This document shows, one piece after another, positions 35,376 through 44,100 of a stretch of 64,000 nt of DNA. The notes under the pieces are model-generated. The model worked only from the letters and a program-made list of their open reading frames with translations. It had not been told where the DNA came from and searched no databases. This DNA comes from Streptomyces chryseus (lineage in GTDB: Bacteria; Actinomycetota; Actinomycetes; Streptomycetales; Streptomycetaceae), in the NCBI RefSeq assembly GCF_014650755.1, contig NZ_BMVO01000002.1:394370-458369 (forward strand). Reading direction: 5' to 3'. Every line of letters begins with the position of its first letter. The first letter of the stretch is position 1. The position numbers and the translations under genes are program-made.

Positions 35376-36178
35376 GCGAACGCCTCCACGCGCACGCCGG
35401 CGGCCTCCAGGCGTTCCCGTACACGGCGGGCCAGGCCGACGGCGCCCGGGGTGTCGCCGTGCAGGCAGAGCGAACGTGCCCGTACGGCGACCTGGCGTCC
35501 GCACAGCGAGGTGACGACACCGGAACGGGCCATGGACAGGGAGCGTTCGACGACCGCTCCCGGGTCGGTGACGAGAGCGTTCTCCTGTGCGCGCGCAACG
35601 AGCGTCCCCTCCGCCGTGTACGCGCGGTCCGCGAACGCCTCCGCGACGACGGGCAGCCCGGCCTTCGCGGCGATGTCGAGGAACCGCGACCCCGGCAGCC
35701 CGAGGACCGGCCGCCCGCCGCCCGCGAGCAGCACACCGTCGACGACCGCGGCGGCCTGTTCCTCGTCGCGCACCACACGGTTGTAGAGCGCGCCGTGCGG
35801 CTTGACGTACGACACCCGTGAACCGGCCGCGCGCGCGAACACTTCGAGCGCCCCTATCTGGTAGGCGACTTCGGCGGCCAGTTCCCCGGAAGGGACGTCC
35901 ATCGAGCGCCGCCCGAAGCCCGCCAGATCGCGGTACGACACCTGGGCGCCGATCCGTACCCCGCGCTCGGCCGCCAGGTCGCAGACGCGTCGCATGGTCG
36001 CCGCGTCGCCGGCGTGGAAGCCGCAGGCCACATTGGCACTGGTCACCACGGAAAGCAGCTGTTCGTCGTCGGTCAGCCGCCACCGTCCGAAGCCTTCTCC
36101 GAGGTCGGCGTTCAGGTCGATCACAGCCGAGGTTGGGTCCGTTCCCCTGTCCGGTGCCGCGCCGTTCACCAGCGTCAC
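35372..36178 (-). CDS. pxpA: 5-oxoprolinase subunit A (PxpA, LamB/YcsF)
   Basis: A 268-residue LamB/YcsF-family protein from GTG 36178, overlapping the transporter stop. Diagnostic motifs are IDLNADLGEGFG (residues about 20-31), SANVACGFHAGD, IGAQVSYRDLAGFGRRSM, and VKPHGALYN. It is the catalytic glycoside-like TIM-barrel subunit of bacterial 5-oxoprolinase. Four consecutive genes overlap by 4 bases each (transporter, A, B, C), so all are coordinately translated. Confidence 0.94.
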   Translation of the reverse strand: MTLVNGAAPDRGTDPTSAVIDLNADLGEGFGRWRLTDDEQLLSVVTSANVACGFHAGDAATMRRVCDLAAERGVRIGAQVSYRDLAGFGRRSMDVPSGELAAEVAYQIGALEVFARAAGSRVSYVKPHGALYNRVVRDEEQAAAVVDGVLLAGGGRPVLGLPGSRFLDIAAKAGLPVVAEAFADRAYTAEGTLVARAQENALVTDPGAVVERSLSMARSGVVTSLCGRQVAVRARSLCLHGDTPGAVGLARRVRERLEAAGVRVEAFA

Positions 36179-37452
36179 AAGAGTTCCCTTCCGCGCGTCT
36201 CGGGAAGCCCGAGCAGCGCCAGTACGGCGAGTCCGTAACCGACCGCTCCGAAGATCAGAGCGCCGCCCACTCCCCAGCTGCCGGCCAGGAAGCCCACGAG
36301 CGTAGGGAAGAACGCGCCCACGGCACGCCCCGTGTTGTACGTGAACCCCTGACCGGTCCCGCGAACGGCCGTCGGATAGAGCTCACTCAGGAACGAGCCG
36401 AACCCGCTGAAGATCGCCGACATGCAGAACCCCAGCGGGAAGCCAAGGACGAGCACCACGTCGTTCGCCCCCGAGGGAATGTTGGTGTACGCCACGACGC
36501 AGGCGGCGGAGAGGAACGCGAAGAGCGCGATGTTCTTCTTGCGGCCCAGCCTGTCCGTGAGGTACCCACCGGTCAGGTAGCCGATGAAGGCGCCCGAGAT
36601 CAGGAACGTCAGGTAGCCGCCGGTACCGACGACGGTGAGGCCCCGTTCCGTCTTGAGGTAGGTGGGCACCCAGGTGGCGAGCGTGTAGTAGCCGCCCTGG
36701 ACACCGGTGGAGAGCAGCACGCCGAAGAGCGTGGTGCGCAGCAGGTCCTTCCTGAAGATCGCCGCGAACGACCCCTTGTCGCTGCTCGCGAGACGCCGCC
36801 GGGTCGCTTCCGGGGCGTCGCTGACATGACGGCGTACGTAGATCACCAGAAGCGCGGGCAGAGCGCCGGTCCAGAACATCACGCGCCATGCCGTGTCCGG
36901 GTCGAAGTACTGGAAGACCACGGTGTAGACGACGACCGCGAGCGCCCAGCCGACCGCCCAGGCGCTCTGGACCGCTCCGAGCGTACGGCCGCGGTGCCGG
37001 GCGGAGGAGTACTCCGCGACCAGGATCGCGCCCACCGCCCACTCGCCGCCGAAACCGAGGCCCTGGAGGGCCCGGAAGACCAGCAGCGTCTCGTAGTTGG
37101 GCGCGAAGCCGCACAGGACGGTGAACAGCGCGTAGGTGATCACCGTGATCATCAGCGCCTTGACCCGGCCTATCCGGTCGGCGGCTATGCCGGCGACGGC
37201 GCCGCCGATCGCGGAGACGACCAGGGTGACGGTCGTGAGCAGCCCGGTCTGCCCGGTGCTGAGGCTGAAGTACGCGGAGACGGCGACCATGCCCAGCGGC
37301 AGCATGAAGAAGTCGTAGGAGTCGAGGGCGTATCCGCCGAACGCCCCGCCGAAGGCCCGGCGGCCACGCGGGCCGAGGGCACGCAGCCAGGCGAACGCGC
37401 CGGTGTCGTCGGGGCGTTCGTCCTGCTTCGGCTGTTCCTGGGTGGTACTCAT
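36175..37452 (-). CDS. MFS transporter of pxp operon
   Basis: A 425-residue 12-helix MFS transporter, start ATG 37452 with GAGGTG as ribosome site. The motif DRIGRVKALM follows helix 2, and GGEWAVGAILVAEYSSARHRGRTLG is the metabolite:H+ symporter signature of the aromatic-acid/carboxylate branch. It is the first gene of the pxp operon, so 5-oxoproline or a related carboxylate is the likely cargo. That assignment rests on context. Confidence 0.9.
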   Translation of the reverse strand: MSTTQEQPKQDERPDDTGAFAWLRALGPRGRRAFGGAFGGYALDSYDFFMLPLGMVAVSAYFSLSTGQTGLLTTVTLVVSAIGGAVAGIAADRIGRVKALMITVITYALFTVLCGFAPNYETLLVFRALQGLGFGGEWAVGAILVAEYSSARHRGRTLGAVQSAWAVGWALAVVVYTVVFQYFDPDTAWRVMFWTGALPALLVIYVRRHVSDAPEATRRRLASSDKGSFAAIFRKDLLRTTLFGVLLSTGVQGGYYTLATWVPTYLKTERGLTVVGTGGYLTFLISGAFIGYLTGGYLTDRLGRKKNIALFAFLSAACVVAYTNIPSGANDVVLVLGFPLGFCMSAIFSGFGSFLSELYPTAVRGTGQGFTYNTGRAVGAFFPTLVGFLAGSWGVGGALIFGAVGYGLAVLALLGLPETRGRELL

Positions 37453-37511
37453 CTGCACCTCGCGAGGGGGAGGAGTGCGCTGGAGACCGTGCGGTGACGC
37501 CAAGGTATGGG

Positions 37512-37524
37512 ATTGTTGAACGAT
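37512..37524. promoter_or_regulatory. ATTGTT-G-AACGAT imperfect palindrome, candidate operator
   Basis: The sequence ATTGTTGAACGAT is a palindrome with one mismatch, also read as TTGT-N11-ACAA. It is in the 168-base gap between the divergent MFS/pxp operon and the GntR-family gene. This is the expected location and shape for the GntR protein's own operator, controlling both sides. Confidence 0.45.
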
Positions 37525-37620
37525 CCGACAAGAGTCATGTCAGCTCGTTGCTGCTTCTACGATGGGAGCGCGCGCCCGGCGAGAGCGGCCGGTGCGGGAG
37601 AGCCGAGGGAGACACGTGCT

Positions 37621-38334
37621 GTGAGGACGACGGAGTCCACGACCGGCGGACTGGCCGACGACCGCCCGTTGCTGGGCCGCACCAGCACGGCGGAGCGCGT
37701 CGCGGACATCCTCCGCACCCGGATCGCCGAGGGGTACTTCCCGCCGGGGGAGCGCCTCTCGGAGGACGCCATCGGCAAGGCGCTCGGCGTCTCCCGCAAC
37801 ACCCTGCGCGAGGCCTTCCGGCTGCTGACCCACGAACGGCTCCTCGTTCATCAGCTCAACCGGGGTGTATTCGTCAGAATCCTGGCCATCGAGGATGTAG
37901 AGGACATTTACCGGACCAGGTGTCTGGTCGAGTGCGCCGTCGTCCGCGGCCTCGGCGCGCCGCCCTTCCCTCTCGGCGGCCTGGACAAAGCCGTCGCCGA
38001 CGGTGAGCGGGCGGCCGGCAGGCAGGAGTGGGCGGGGGTGTCGACCGCCAACATCCACTTCCACCGCGAGCTCGTCGCCCTCGCCGCCAGCCCCCGCACC
38101 GACGAACTGATGCGCGGCGTCCTGGCCGAACTGCGTCTCGCCTTCCACGTGGTGGCCGATCCCCGTCGGCTGCACGAGCCGTATCTCGTACGAAACCGCC
38201 AGATTCTGGAACATCTGCGCGCGGGCGACGGCGCGGGGGCCGAACGGCTGCTCGCCGGCTACCTCGACGACTCCCGCAGCCAGCTCGTCGAGGTCTACGC
38301 ACGGCACATCGAGGCCGCGACACGGGGTACTTGA
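37621..38334 (+). CDS. GntR-family (FadR/FCD-type) regulator
   Basis: The product is 237 residues from GTG 37621 (GGGAG upstream). It has an N-terminal winged helix (TAERVADILRTRIAEGYFPPGERLSEDAIGKALGVSRNTLREAFRLL, residues 22-68) and a helical FCD effector domain (about 85-225) with FHRELVALAASPR. It diverges from the pxp operon and very likely controls it, probably sensing 5-oxoproline or another acid. The FCD domain often binds a metal and a carboxylate, consistent with this role. The target assignment is by context. Confidence 0.88.
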   Translation: MRTTESTTGGLADDRPLLGRTSTAERVADILRTRIAEGYFPPGERLSEDAIGKALGVSRNTLREAFRLLTHERLLVHQLNRGVFVRILAIEDVEDIYRTRCLVECAVVRGLGAPPFPLGGLDKAVADGERAAGRQEWAGVSTANIHFHRELVALAASPRTDELMRGVLAELRLAFHVVADPRRLHEPYLVRNRQILEHLRAGDGAGAERLLAGYLDDSRSQLVEVYARHIEAATRGT

Positions 38335-38388
38335 GGGGCCCTGGGCGCCGCTGATCCGGTCCCGCGCGACGGGTCGCTTCTGCGCCGT

Positions 38389-38419
38389 TTCGACCGTTGT
38401 CGGTGCGAGGACCTAATCT
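38389..38419 (+). promoter_or_regulatory. Likely promoter giving a leaderless transcript
   Basis: A -10 element TAATCT lies at 38414-38419, with a weak TTCGAC-like -35 near 38389. The GTG start of the next gene is 8 bases after the -10, where transcription should start. No Shine-Dalgarno is nearby, which fits a leaderless mRNA. Confidence 0.42.
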
Positions 38420-38426
38420 GTGCCAC

Positions 38427-39953
38427 GTGACTTCGCCAGCATCGACGGAATTCGTTCCGCCCCAGCTCAGCGCGGGGCCGCGGCCCGCGCAGGGCCCGGC
38501 CGCCGACGAGGGGCTCGCGCGGCGGCTCCGCGCGCTCGCCTGCACGGCGCCGCTGCACGATCTCGACGTACGCAAGGCGAATCTCGCGGGCGAGTACTCG
38601 GTCTACGCGATGGCCGAGGTCGCACTCGCCGCGATCGACCTCGTCACGCTCAACATGGACTTCGACACCGGCGCGGACCACGAGCAGATAGTGGCCAGGC
38701 TGCTCCCGCGCGTCGCCGCCCAGGCCCCGCACCGTCCACTCGCCGAGCACGAGCGCGTCGCCCGCTGGGTCCTGGAGAACCTGATCAACGTCGGGAGCGT
38801 GGACCGCGGCTTTCGCGCGGTGTACGGCACTTTCGGCCCGGACGGTGCCTATGTCCGCAGGGACTACGACTTCAAGCTCATCGAGGAGGTCCCCGGGTAC
38901 GGCGGCGGCGTCTACCTGCGCACCACCGACGAAGCGGTCAACGTGCTCGTCGGCGCCCTCGACACGGACGTCACCAGCGCCCAGATCGCCGCCGAGGTCA
39001 AGCTCGAGGTCCTGATCAGCCGGGGCCGGCTCGCCGACGCCCAGCTCGCCGCCGAGCAGGCCCGCTACCGGACCGTGCAGTACGCCGAGACGCTCCGCAG
39101 GACCCTGGAGGCGACCCGGCGCAACGTACGCGCCGTCGACTGGCTCAACGCGGTGCCCGACATGATCGCCGAGGCGCTCGACCACGTCGCCGACCGCTAC
39201 CGGCACGAGAACGCGATCCTCACCAACATCCGCAAGGCGCGGGACGAGGCCGAGGAGCCCGAGAACAAGCGGCGCGCGGCCGAGCTCGTCGACATCGTCA
39301 AGGACTGCATCCGCAGGCACACGCAGCTCCAGTCGCGCCTGCTGGACGCCGGACCGCTGTTCCGCGCCGAGCAGGACCGCCAGGCCTTCGCCACCCCCAC
39401 GGCGGGAGCCGGACTCGATCTCTACGGCCAGCTCCTCGCCCCGCTGCTGCCGCTGCCCGTCGAGCAGGCCATCCGGGTCACCGACGCCTTCTTCGCGCAC
39501 GGCACCGGCCTGCGCACCCCCGTGTCCGTACGGGTCGGGGACCTGGTCGACATACTGCTGACGCCGCCGGTGGAGCGCGAACACCTCGGCGCCGAAATGC
39601 CCGAGCCGGACCTGATCGCCACCCCCGACGACAGCCGCTTCAGCGAGGAGCAGCTGGCGCGCGCGATGGAACTGCTCGACCTGCCGCACGACGCGCCGCG
39701 CCGGCTGTCCGGACTGCTCGCCGAAGCCAGGCGCGGCGACCCCGATCTGCCGTACCTCGTCGCGCTGCTCGCCGTCCACGCGGCGAGCCCGCCGGTCGGC
39801 ACCGCCTACCGGCAGGGCGAGAAGCGGCTCCTGTTCGCCGTGGACGACGGCACGCAGCTCGACGACCCGGAGTTCGGCGGCGCCGACCTGATAGTGGGCA
39901 CGGCGCTGCTGGACGCGGCCGGCATGGCGGCGGACCGGACGGAGGCGGCATGA
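38427..39953 (+). CDS. Kleisin-like (MukF/MksF/JetA-type) condensin subunit
   Basis: The product is 508 residues from GTG 38427. After a 30-residue disordered start the protein is helical, with wHTH-like N- and C-terminal regions (about 45-150 and 330-440) and a central helical stretch whose VLISRGRLADAQLAAEQARYRTVQYAETLRR and NVRAVDWL pattern resembles JetA/MksF. It is first of three genes (kleisin, KITE-like, SMC-like) in order and size like MukBEF/MksBEF/Wadjet. I infer it bridges the SMC heads. The family call rests on pattern recognition and gene order, not an alignment. A 58-residue ORF overlaps its stop. Confidence 0.72.
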   Translation: MTSPASTEFVPPQLSAGPRPAQGPAADEGLARRLRALACTAPLHDLDVRKANLAGEYSVYAMAEVALAAIDLVTLNMDFDTGADHEQIVARLLPRVAAQAPHRPLAEHERVARWVLENLINVGSVDRGFRAVYGTFGPDGAYVRRDYDFKLIEEVPGYGGGVYLRTTDEAVNVLVGALDTDVTSAQIAAEVKLEVLISRGRLADAQLAAEQARYRTVQYAETLRRTLEATRRNVRAVDWLNAVPDMIAEALDHVADRYRHENAILTNIRKARDEAEEPENKRRAAELVDIVKDCIRRHTQLQSRLLDAGPLFRAEQDRQAFATPTAGAGLDLYGQLLAPLLPLPVEQAIRVTDAFFAHGTGLRTPVSVRVGDLVDILLTPPVEREHLGAEMPEPDLIATPDDSRFSEEQLARAMELLDLPHDAPRRLSGLLAEARRGDPDLPYLVALLAVHAASPPVGTAYRQGEKRLLFAVDDGTQLDDPEFGGADLIVGTALLDAAGMAADRTEAA

Positions 39954-40126
39954 CCACACGACAAGCAGCGGGCGGGCCGCGCTCCGAACGCGCCGCGGCG
40001 CACCTGCGGGCCCGGGGCAGCGCCCGTCGCGCCGGCGCCGGAGCGTTCTGCGCGCCGGACCCGGGGCGCGTCGTCCCACCCGTACCGAGAACTGAGAACT
40101 TCCGCACCGAGGAGCACCAGTCGTGA
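39950..40126 (+). CDS. 58-aa ORF coupled between condensin genes
   Basis: ATG 39950 overlaps the kleisin stop (ATGA), and this ORF's own TGA overlaps the GTG of the next gene (GTGA), so all three are chained by 4-base overlaps. The peptide is Arg/Ala-rich in its first half (RSERAAAHLRARGSARRAG) and ends in an acidic-basic tail. Codon bias is less extreme than its neighbours. It could be a real small subunit or only a coupling device. I know no homologue. Confidence 0.4.
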   Translation: MTTRQAAGGPRSERAAAHLRARGSARRAGAGAFCAPDPGRVVPPVPRTENFRTEEHQS

Positions 40127-41082
40127 GCGACCACCGCGCAGAGCACGCCGACGCGTGGAGCGAGCGGGCGGTCGCCGGCGCGCCCGACACTCCGGACCCC
40201 GGCTCGGCGGCTGTGACCGGCGAGGCGACCGCGGCGGCCCCCTCCGCCGCCGGGCACGGCGCCGTGACGCCCGCCGACGCGGCCGACGCCGCCCGGCTCG
40301 TGTCCTTCGGCCTCCAGCCCAAGCTGCTCCCCGCCCGCGACATGGAGTACGCCGACCTCCTGCGCCGCTACCGCGAGGAGCCCGCCTTCGCCCGGCTCGC
40401 CGACGCCGTGGCGACCGGGCTCGGGCTCGTCGTCCTCGAAGTCTCCCCGCGCGCCGGCATGGCGGTCTGCGCGGCGGAGGACTCGGTCTTCGCCGTACGC
40501 ATGGGCGACTACGCGCGGCGCGCCTCGGCCGACTCCGCCGACCGGTTCCTGCACGGCCTCGCCCACCTCGCCGTCGCCGCGCTGGCCTTCCCCCGCCCCG
40601 AGGACCTCGCCGACGACGGGTACATCGGCCGCATAACAGTCAACGGCGTCGACGCCTTCGTACGACAGGCCTGCCGCCGCCTGGAGGAGCGCGCCGACGA
40701 GCAGGGCGAGAACACCGACCCGGCCACCGAGGCCCCGGGCCTCGAAGCCGCCTGGCGGATCTACGCGCGCCGCAGTGCGACCGGAGCCACCAAGGACGCG
40801 CGCCGGCTGGCCGGTTCCACCACGGGCATCGTCGGCAAGGCCGTCGCCTTCCTCAGCGAATCGGGCTTCCTGCACCGCACGGGCGACGACGCCGGAGGGG
40901 CCTACCGCACCACCGCCCGTTACCAGTTGCAGGTGCGCGACATGGCGGGCAGCGCCGCCATGGCCGAACTGCTGGAACTGGGCGTGGTCCCGGTCACCGA
41001 CGGCAGCGCGACGCTGGTGCCGCCGTCGGACGCCGACGACCTCGAACTGACCGCCGAGGCCGGCCTGCCCTTCCACGCCTGA
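40123..41082 (+). CDS. KITE-like (MukE/MksE/JetB-type) condensin subunit
   Basis: The product is 319 residues from GTG 40123 with GAGGAG at 10 bases. The first 50 residues are Ala/Pro-rich and probably disordered; the rest (about 70-310) is compact and helical with winged-helix features, including the segment KDARRLAGSTTGIVGKAVAFLSESGFL, typical of wHTH DNA- or kleisin-binding domains. The middle position between kleisin and SMC genes is that of MukE/MksE/JetB. The assignment is by order, size and fold pattern. Sequence identity with those families is low by eye. Confidence 0.65.
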   Translation: MSDHRAEHADAWSERAVAGAPDTPDPGSAAVTGEATAAAPSAAGHGAVTPADAADAARLVSFGLQPKLLPARDMEYADLLRRYREEPAFARLADAVATGLGLVVLEVSPRAGMAVCAAEDSVFAVRMGDYARRASADSADRFLHGLAHLAVAALAFPRPEDLADDGYIGRITVNGVDAFVRQACRRLEERADEQGENTDPATEAPGLEAAWRIYARRSATGATKDARRLAGSTTGIVGKAVAFLSESGFLHRTGDDAGGAYRTTARYQLQVRDMAGSAAMAELLELGVVPVTDGSATLVPPSDADDLELTAEAGLPFHA

Positions 41083-41141
41083 CCGGCCGACCGGCCTTCG
41101 CACCCCCGCCGCTTCACGACTTACGACGAGAGTCCGCCGCC

Positions 41142-44100
41142 ATGTACGAGTTGTCCCGGGTCCGCCTCTACTCCATCGGGCCCGCCGGTGCGCGCTACGC
41201 CGACACCGTGCTTGACCTGCGCGGAGTCGGCGAGCCCGTGCCCAACCCCGCGCCCACCCAGGCGGAGTTCTTCCAGGACGAGCCGGTCGGACCGCCGCGC
41301 CGCCCCGCGCCCGCCGGCGTGCTCTTCCTGGAGAACGGCGGCGGCAAGTCCGTCCTGCTCAAGCTGATCTTCTCGGTGATGCTGCCGGGCCACCGCAACA
41401 CGCTCGGCGGCGCGAGTTCCGGCGTACTGCGCAAGTTCCTGCTCGCCGACGACTGCGGACACGTCGCGCTGGAATGGCAGCACACGCTCACCGGTGAGTG
41501 CGTCGTCGTCGGAAAGGTGAGCGAGTGGCGCGGGCGCCAGGTGTCCAACGACCCGCGGAAGTTCGCCGAGGCCTGGTACTCCTTCCGGCCCGGCCCCGGG
41601 CTCAGCCTCGACTCGCTGCCGGTCGCCGAGTCCACCGCCGTCCGCCCGTACGGCGAAGGCGTTTCCGGGGCGCAGGGCCGCCGCCGCACCATGAAGGGCT
41701 TCCGGGACGCCATCACCGAGGCGGGCAAGGCCTATCCGCACCTCGACATCCACTGGGAGGAGATCCACGACCGCTGGAACGAGCACCTCGGCAACCTCGG
41801 ACTCGACCCGGAACTCTTCCGCTACCAGCGGGAGATGAACGCCGACGAGGGCGAGGCGGCCGGACTCTTCGCGGTCAAGAAGGACTCCGACTTCACCGAC
41901 CTGCTGCTGCGCGCCGTGACCGACACCAGGGACACCGACGGTCTCGCCGACCTCGTCCACGGCTTCGGCAACAAACTCGGCCGCCGGGCCGAGCTCACCG
42001 CAGAGCGCGACTTCACCGCAGGCTCCGTCGACCTGCTCGGCCGCATCGTCGACGCCGCCGAGACCCGCGTGCGGGCCCGCGACGTCCACGCGGGGGCCGA
42101 GCGCAGGACCCGTACGCTCGCCCGCCGGCTCTCCGCCCGCGCCGGCGAGGAGCGCGGCCGCACCGCCGAGCTCGCCCAGCAGGTCACCGCCACCGCGCAC
42201 ACCGTCACCGAGGCGGAGCAGGCGCGCAGCCGCAGCTCCCTCATCGCCAGCGAACTCGCCTACCGGCACGCCTCGCTCGCCCTCACCGCCGCCGAGAAGG
42301 CGGCGGCGTCACAGCGCCGTGAGCTCGCCGACGCCCGCACCCTGCACGCCGCCTGGCAGGCCGCCGAGGCCGTACTGCGCCACCGCGCGGCAGCGGACCG
42401 CGCCGCCCGGGTGGCCGTCGCCATCCGCGAGGCCGAGCGGGACGCCGCCCCGGCGCTGGCCGCCCGCGCCACCGCCGCGGGCGAGCTCGTACGGGCGCTG
42501 CACGCGGCGGCCGAGGACGGCGAGCGCGTCGCCGCCGAGGAGGAGGAGCGCTCGGCAGCCCTCCAGGAGGCGGGCGAGACGGCGCACCGCGACGCCACCA
42601 CGGCCGCGACCCAGGCACAGCGCGCCCGCAGTGAGGCGGGGCACCTGCGCCAGCGCCTCTCCGAGGTCGAACAGGAAACCGCCGAAGCGGTGAGCGCCGG
42701 CTGGCTCGACGACACGGCCCCCGACGCCGACCCGGCGCGCGCGGCGCTCGCGGCGACCGACGCGGAGAAGACGGCGGTCGCCGCCTGGGAAGCGGCGCGC
42801 GAGGCCGCGCGGGCGACGGCCGACCGCGCGAAGGAGGCCGCCGGCGTGGAAGCGCGGGCCGAACTCGCGGCGGCCCGCGCGGCAGACGCGGCGCAGGGCG
42901 CGGAACACGCGTACGAGGCGGAGCGCCGGGCGGCGCAAGCGCTGGCCGCCGAGGACCGCCTGGCCGAACTGCTCAGCCTGCCCTCGGCTCCGGCGGCCGC
43001 GGCGTCCGTGCCGCAGCCCCGCCGAGGCGTGGCCGCCCCGGACGGCGCGCGCGCCGTCGGCGCAGACGGCCGCCCTCCGCGCCAGGATGCGCGGGCCGAC
43101 GCCGGGGAGGACCGGCCGGCCGACGCGTCCGGGGCCGCGAGCGACGCCGACGGCCAGGGCGCGGACGCACGCCCCGGCACGGGCGATGCGGGCCACCCCG
43201 CCGCCGAGCAGGCCGACGCCGCGGACCAGGCGGCCACCGCCGCCCGCACCGACGCCTTCGGCCGGTCCACCGCGCCCGCGCCCCGCCGCACGACTCGGCG
43301 CACAGCCGAAGGACCGCTCACCACGGAGGAGCTGGACCGCAACGCGGAGGACCTCCTCGTCCTCCTCGACCAGGGCATCACGTCCGCCGAGCGGCAGCTC
43401 TTCGAGCTGCGCACCGCTGCCGCCGACGACGCCCGCATCCTCGGCGCGCTCGGCGACGGAGGGCTGCTGCCCCCCGGCCCGGACGTCCTGGCCACCGTCG
43501 AGTTCCTCGGCGAACACGGCATCCCCGCCCTCCCGGGCTGGCGTTACCTCGCGCAGAGCGTCGACCCGGCCGACCACGCAGCCGTCCTCGCCGCCCGGCC
43601 CGAACTGGTCGACGGCGTCGTCATCACCGACCCCGACGCGCACGTACGGGCCCGCGAAGCCCTCGCCGGGGCGGCGCTGCTGCCCCGCTCCGCCGTCGCC
43701 GTCGGCACCGCCGCCGCGCTGCTCGCGCCCGTACCGTCGCCGCACGACGCCCCGTCCGGCCGGGCCGACGTCTTCCTCGTACCGCCGAACCCCGCCATGC
43801 ACGACGAACACGCGGCCGACGAGGAACGGCAGGCGCTGCGCGCCAGGGCGACCGCCCGCGACGAGGAGATCCGCAGGCTCGCCGCCCGCCTGGCCGGCGA
43901 CCGCACACTCGCCGCCCGGCTCGGTTCCTGGCGCGCCGACTGCCCGCCCGGGATGCTCGCCGAACTGGCGCGGACGGCCCGGCAGGCGGGCGAGGCGGCC
44001 GAGGCCGCCGAAGCCGTGCTCGCCGAAGCCCGTACGGCCCGCGCCGAGGCCGACGAGGCCGCCGCCGACGCCGCCCGCGTGAGGGACGAGCGCCAGGACG

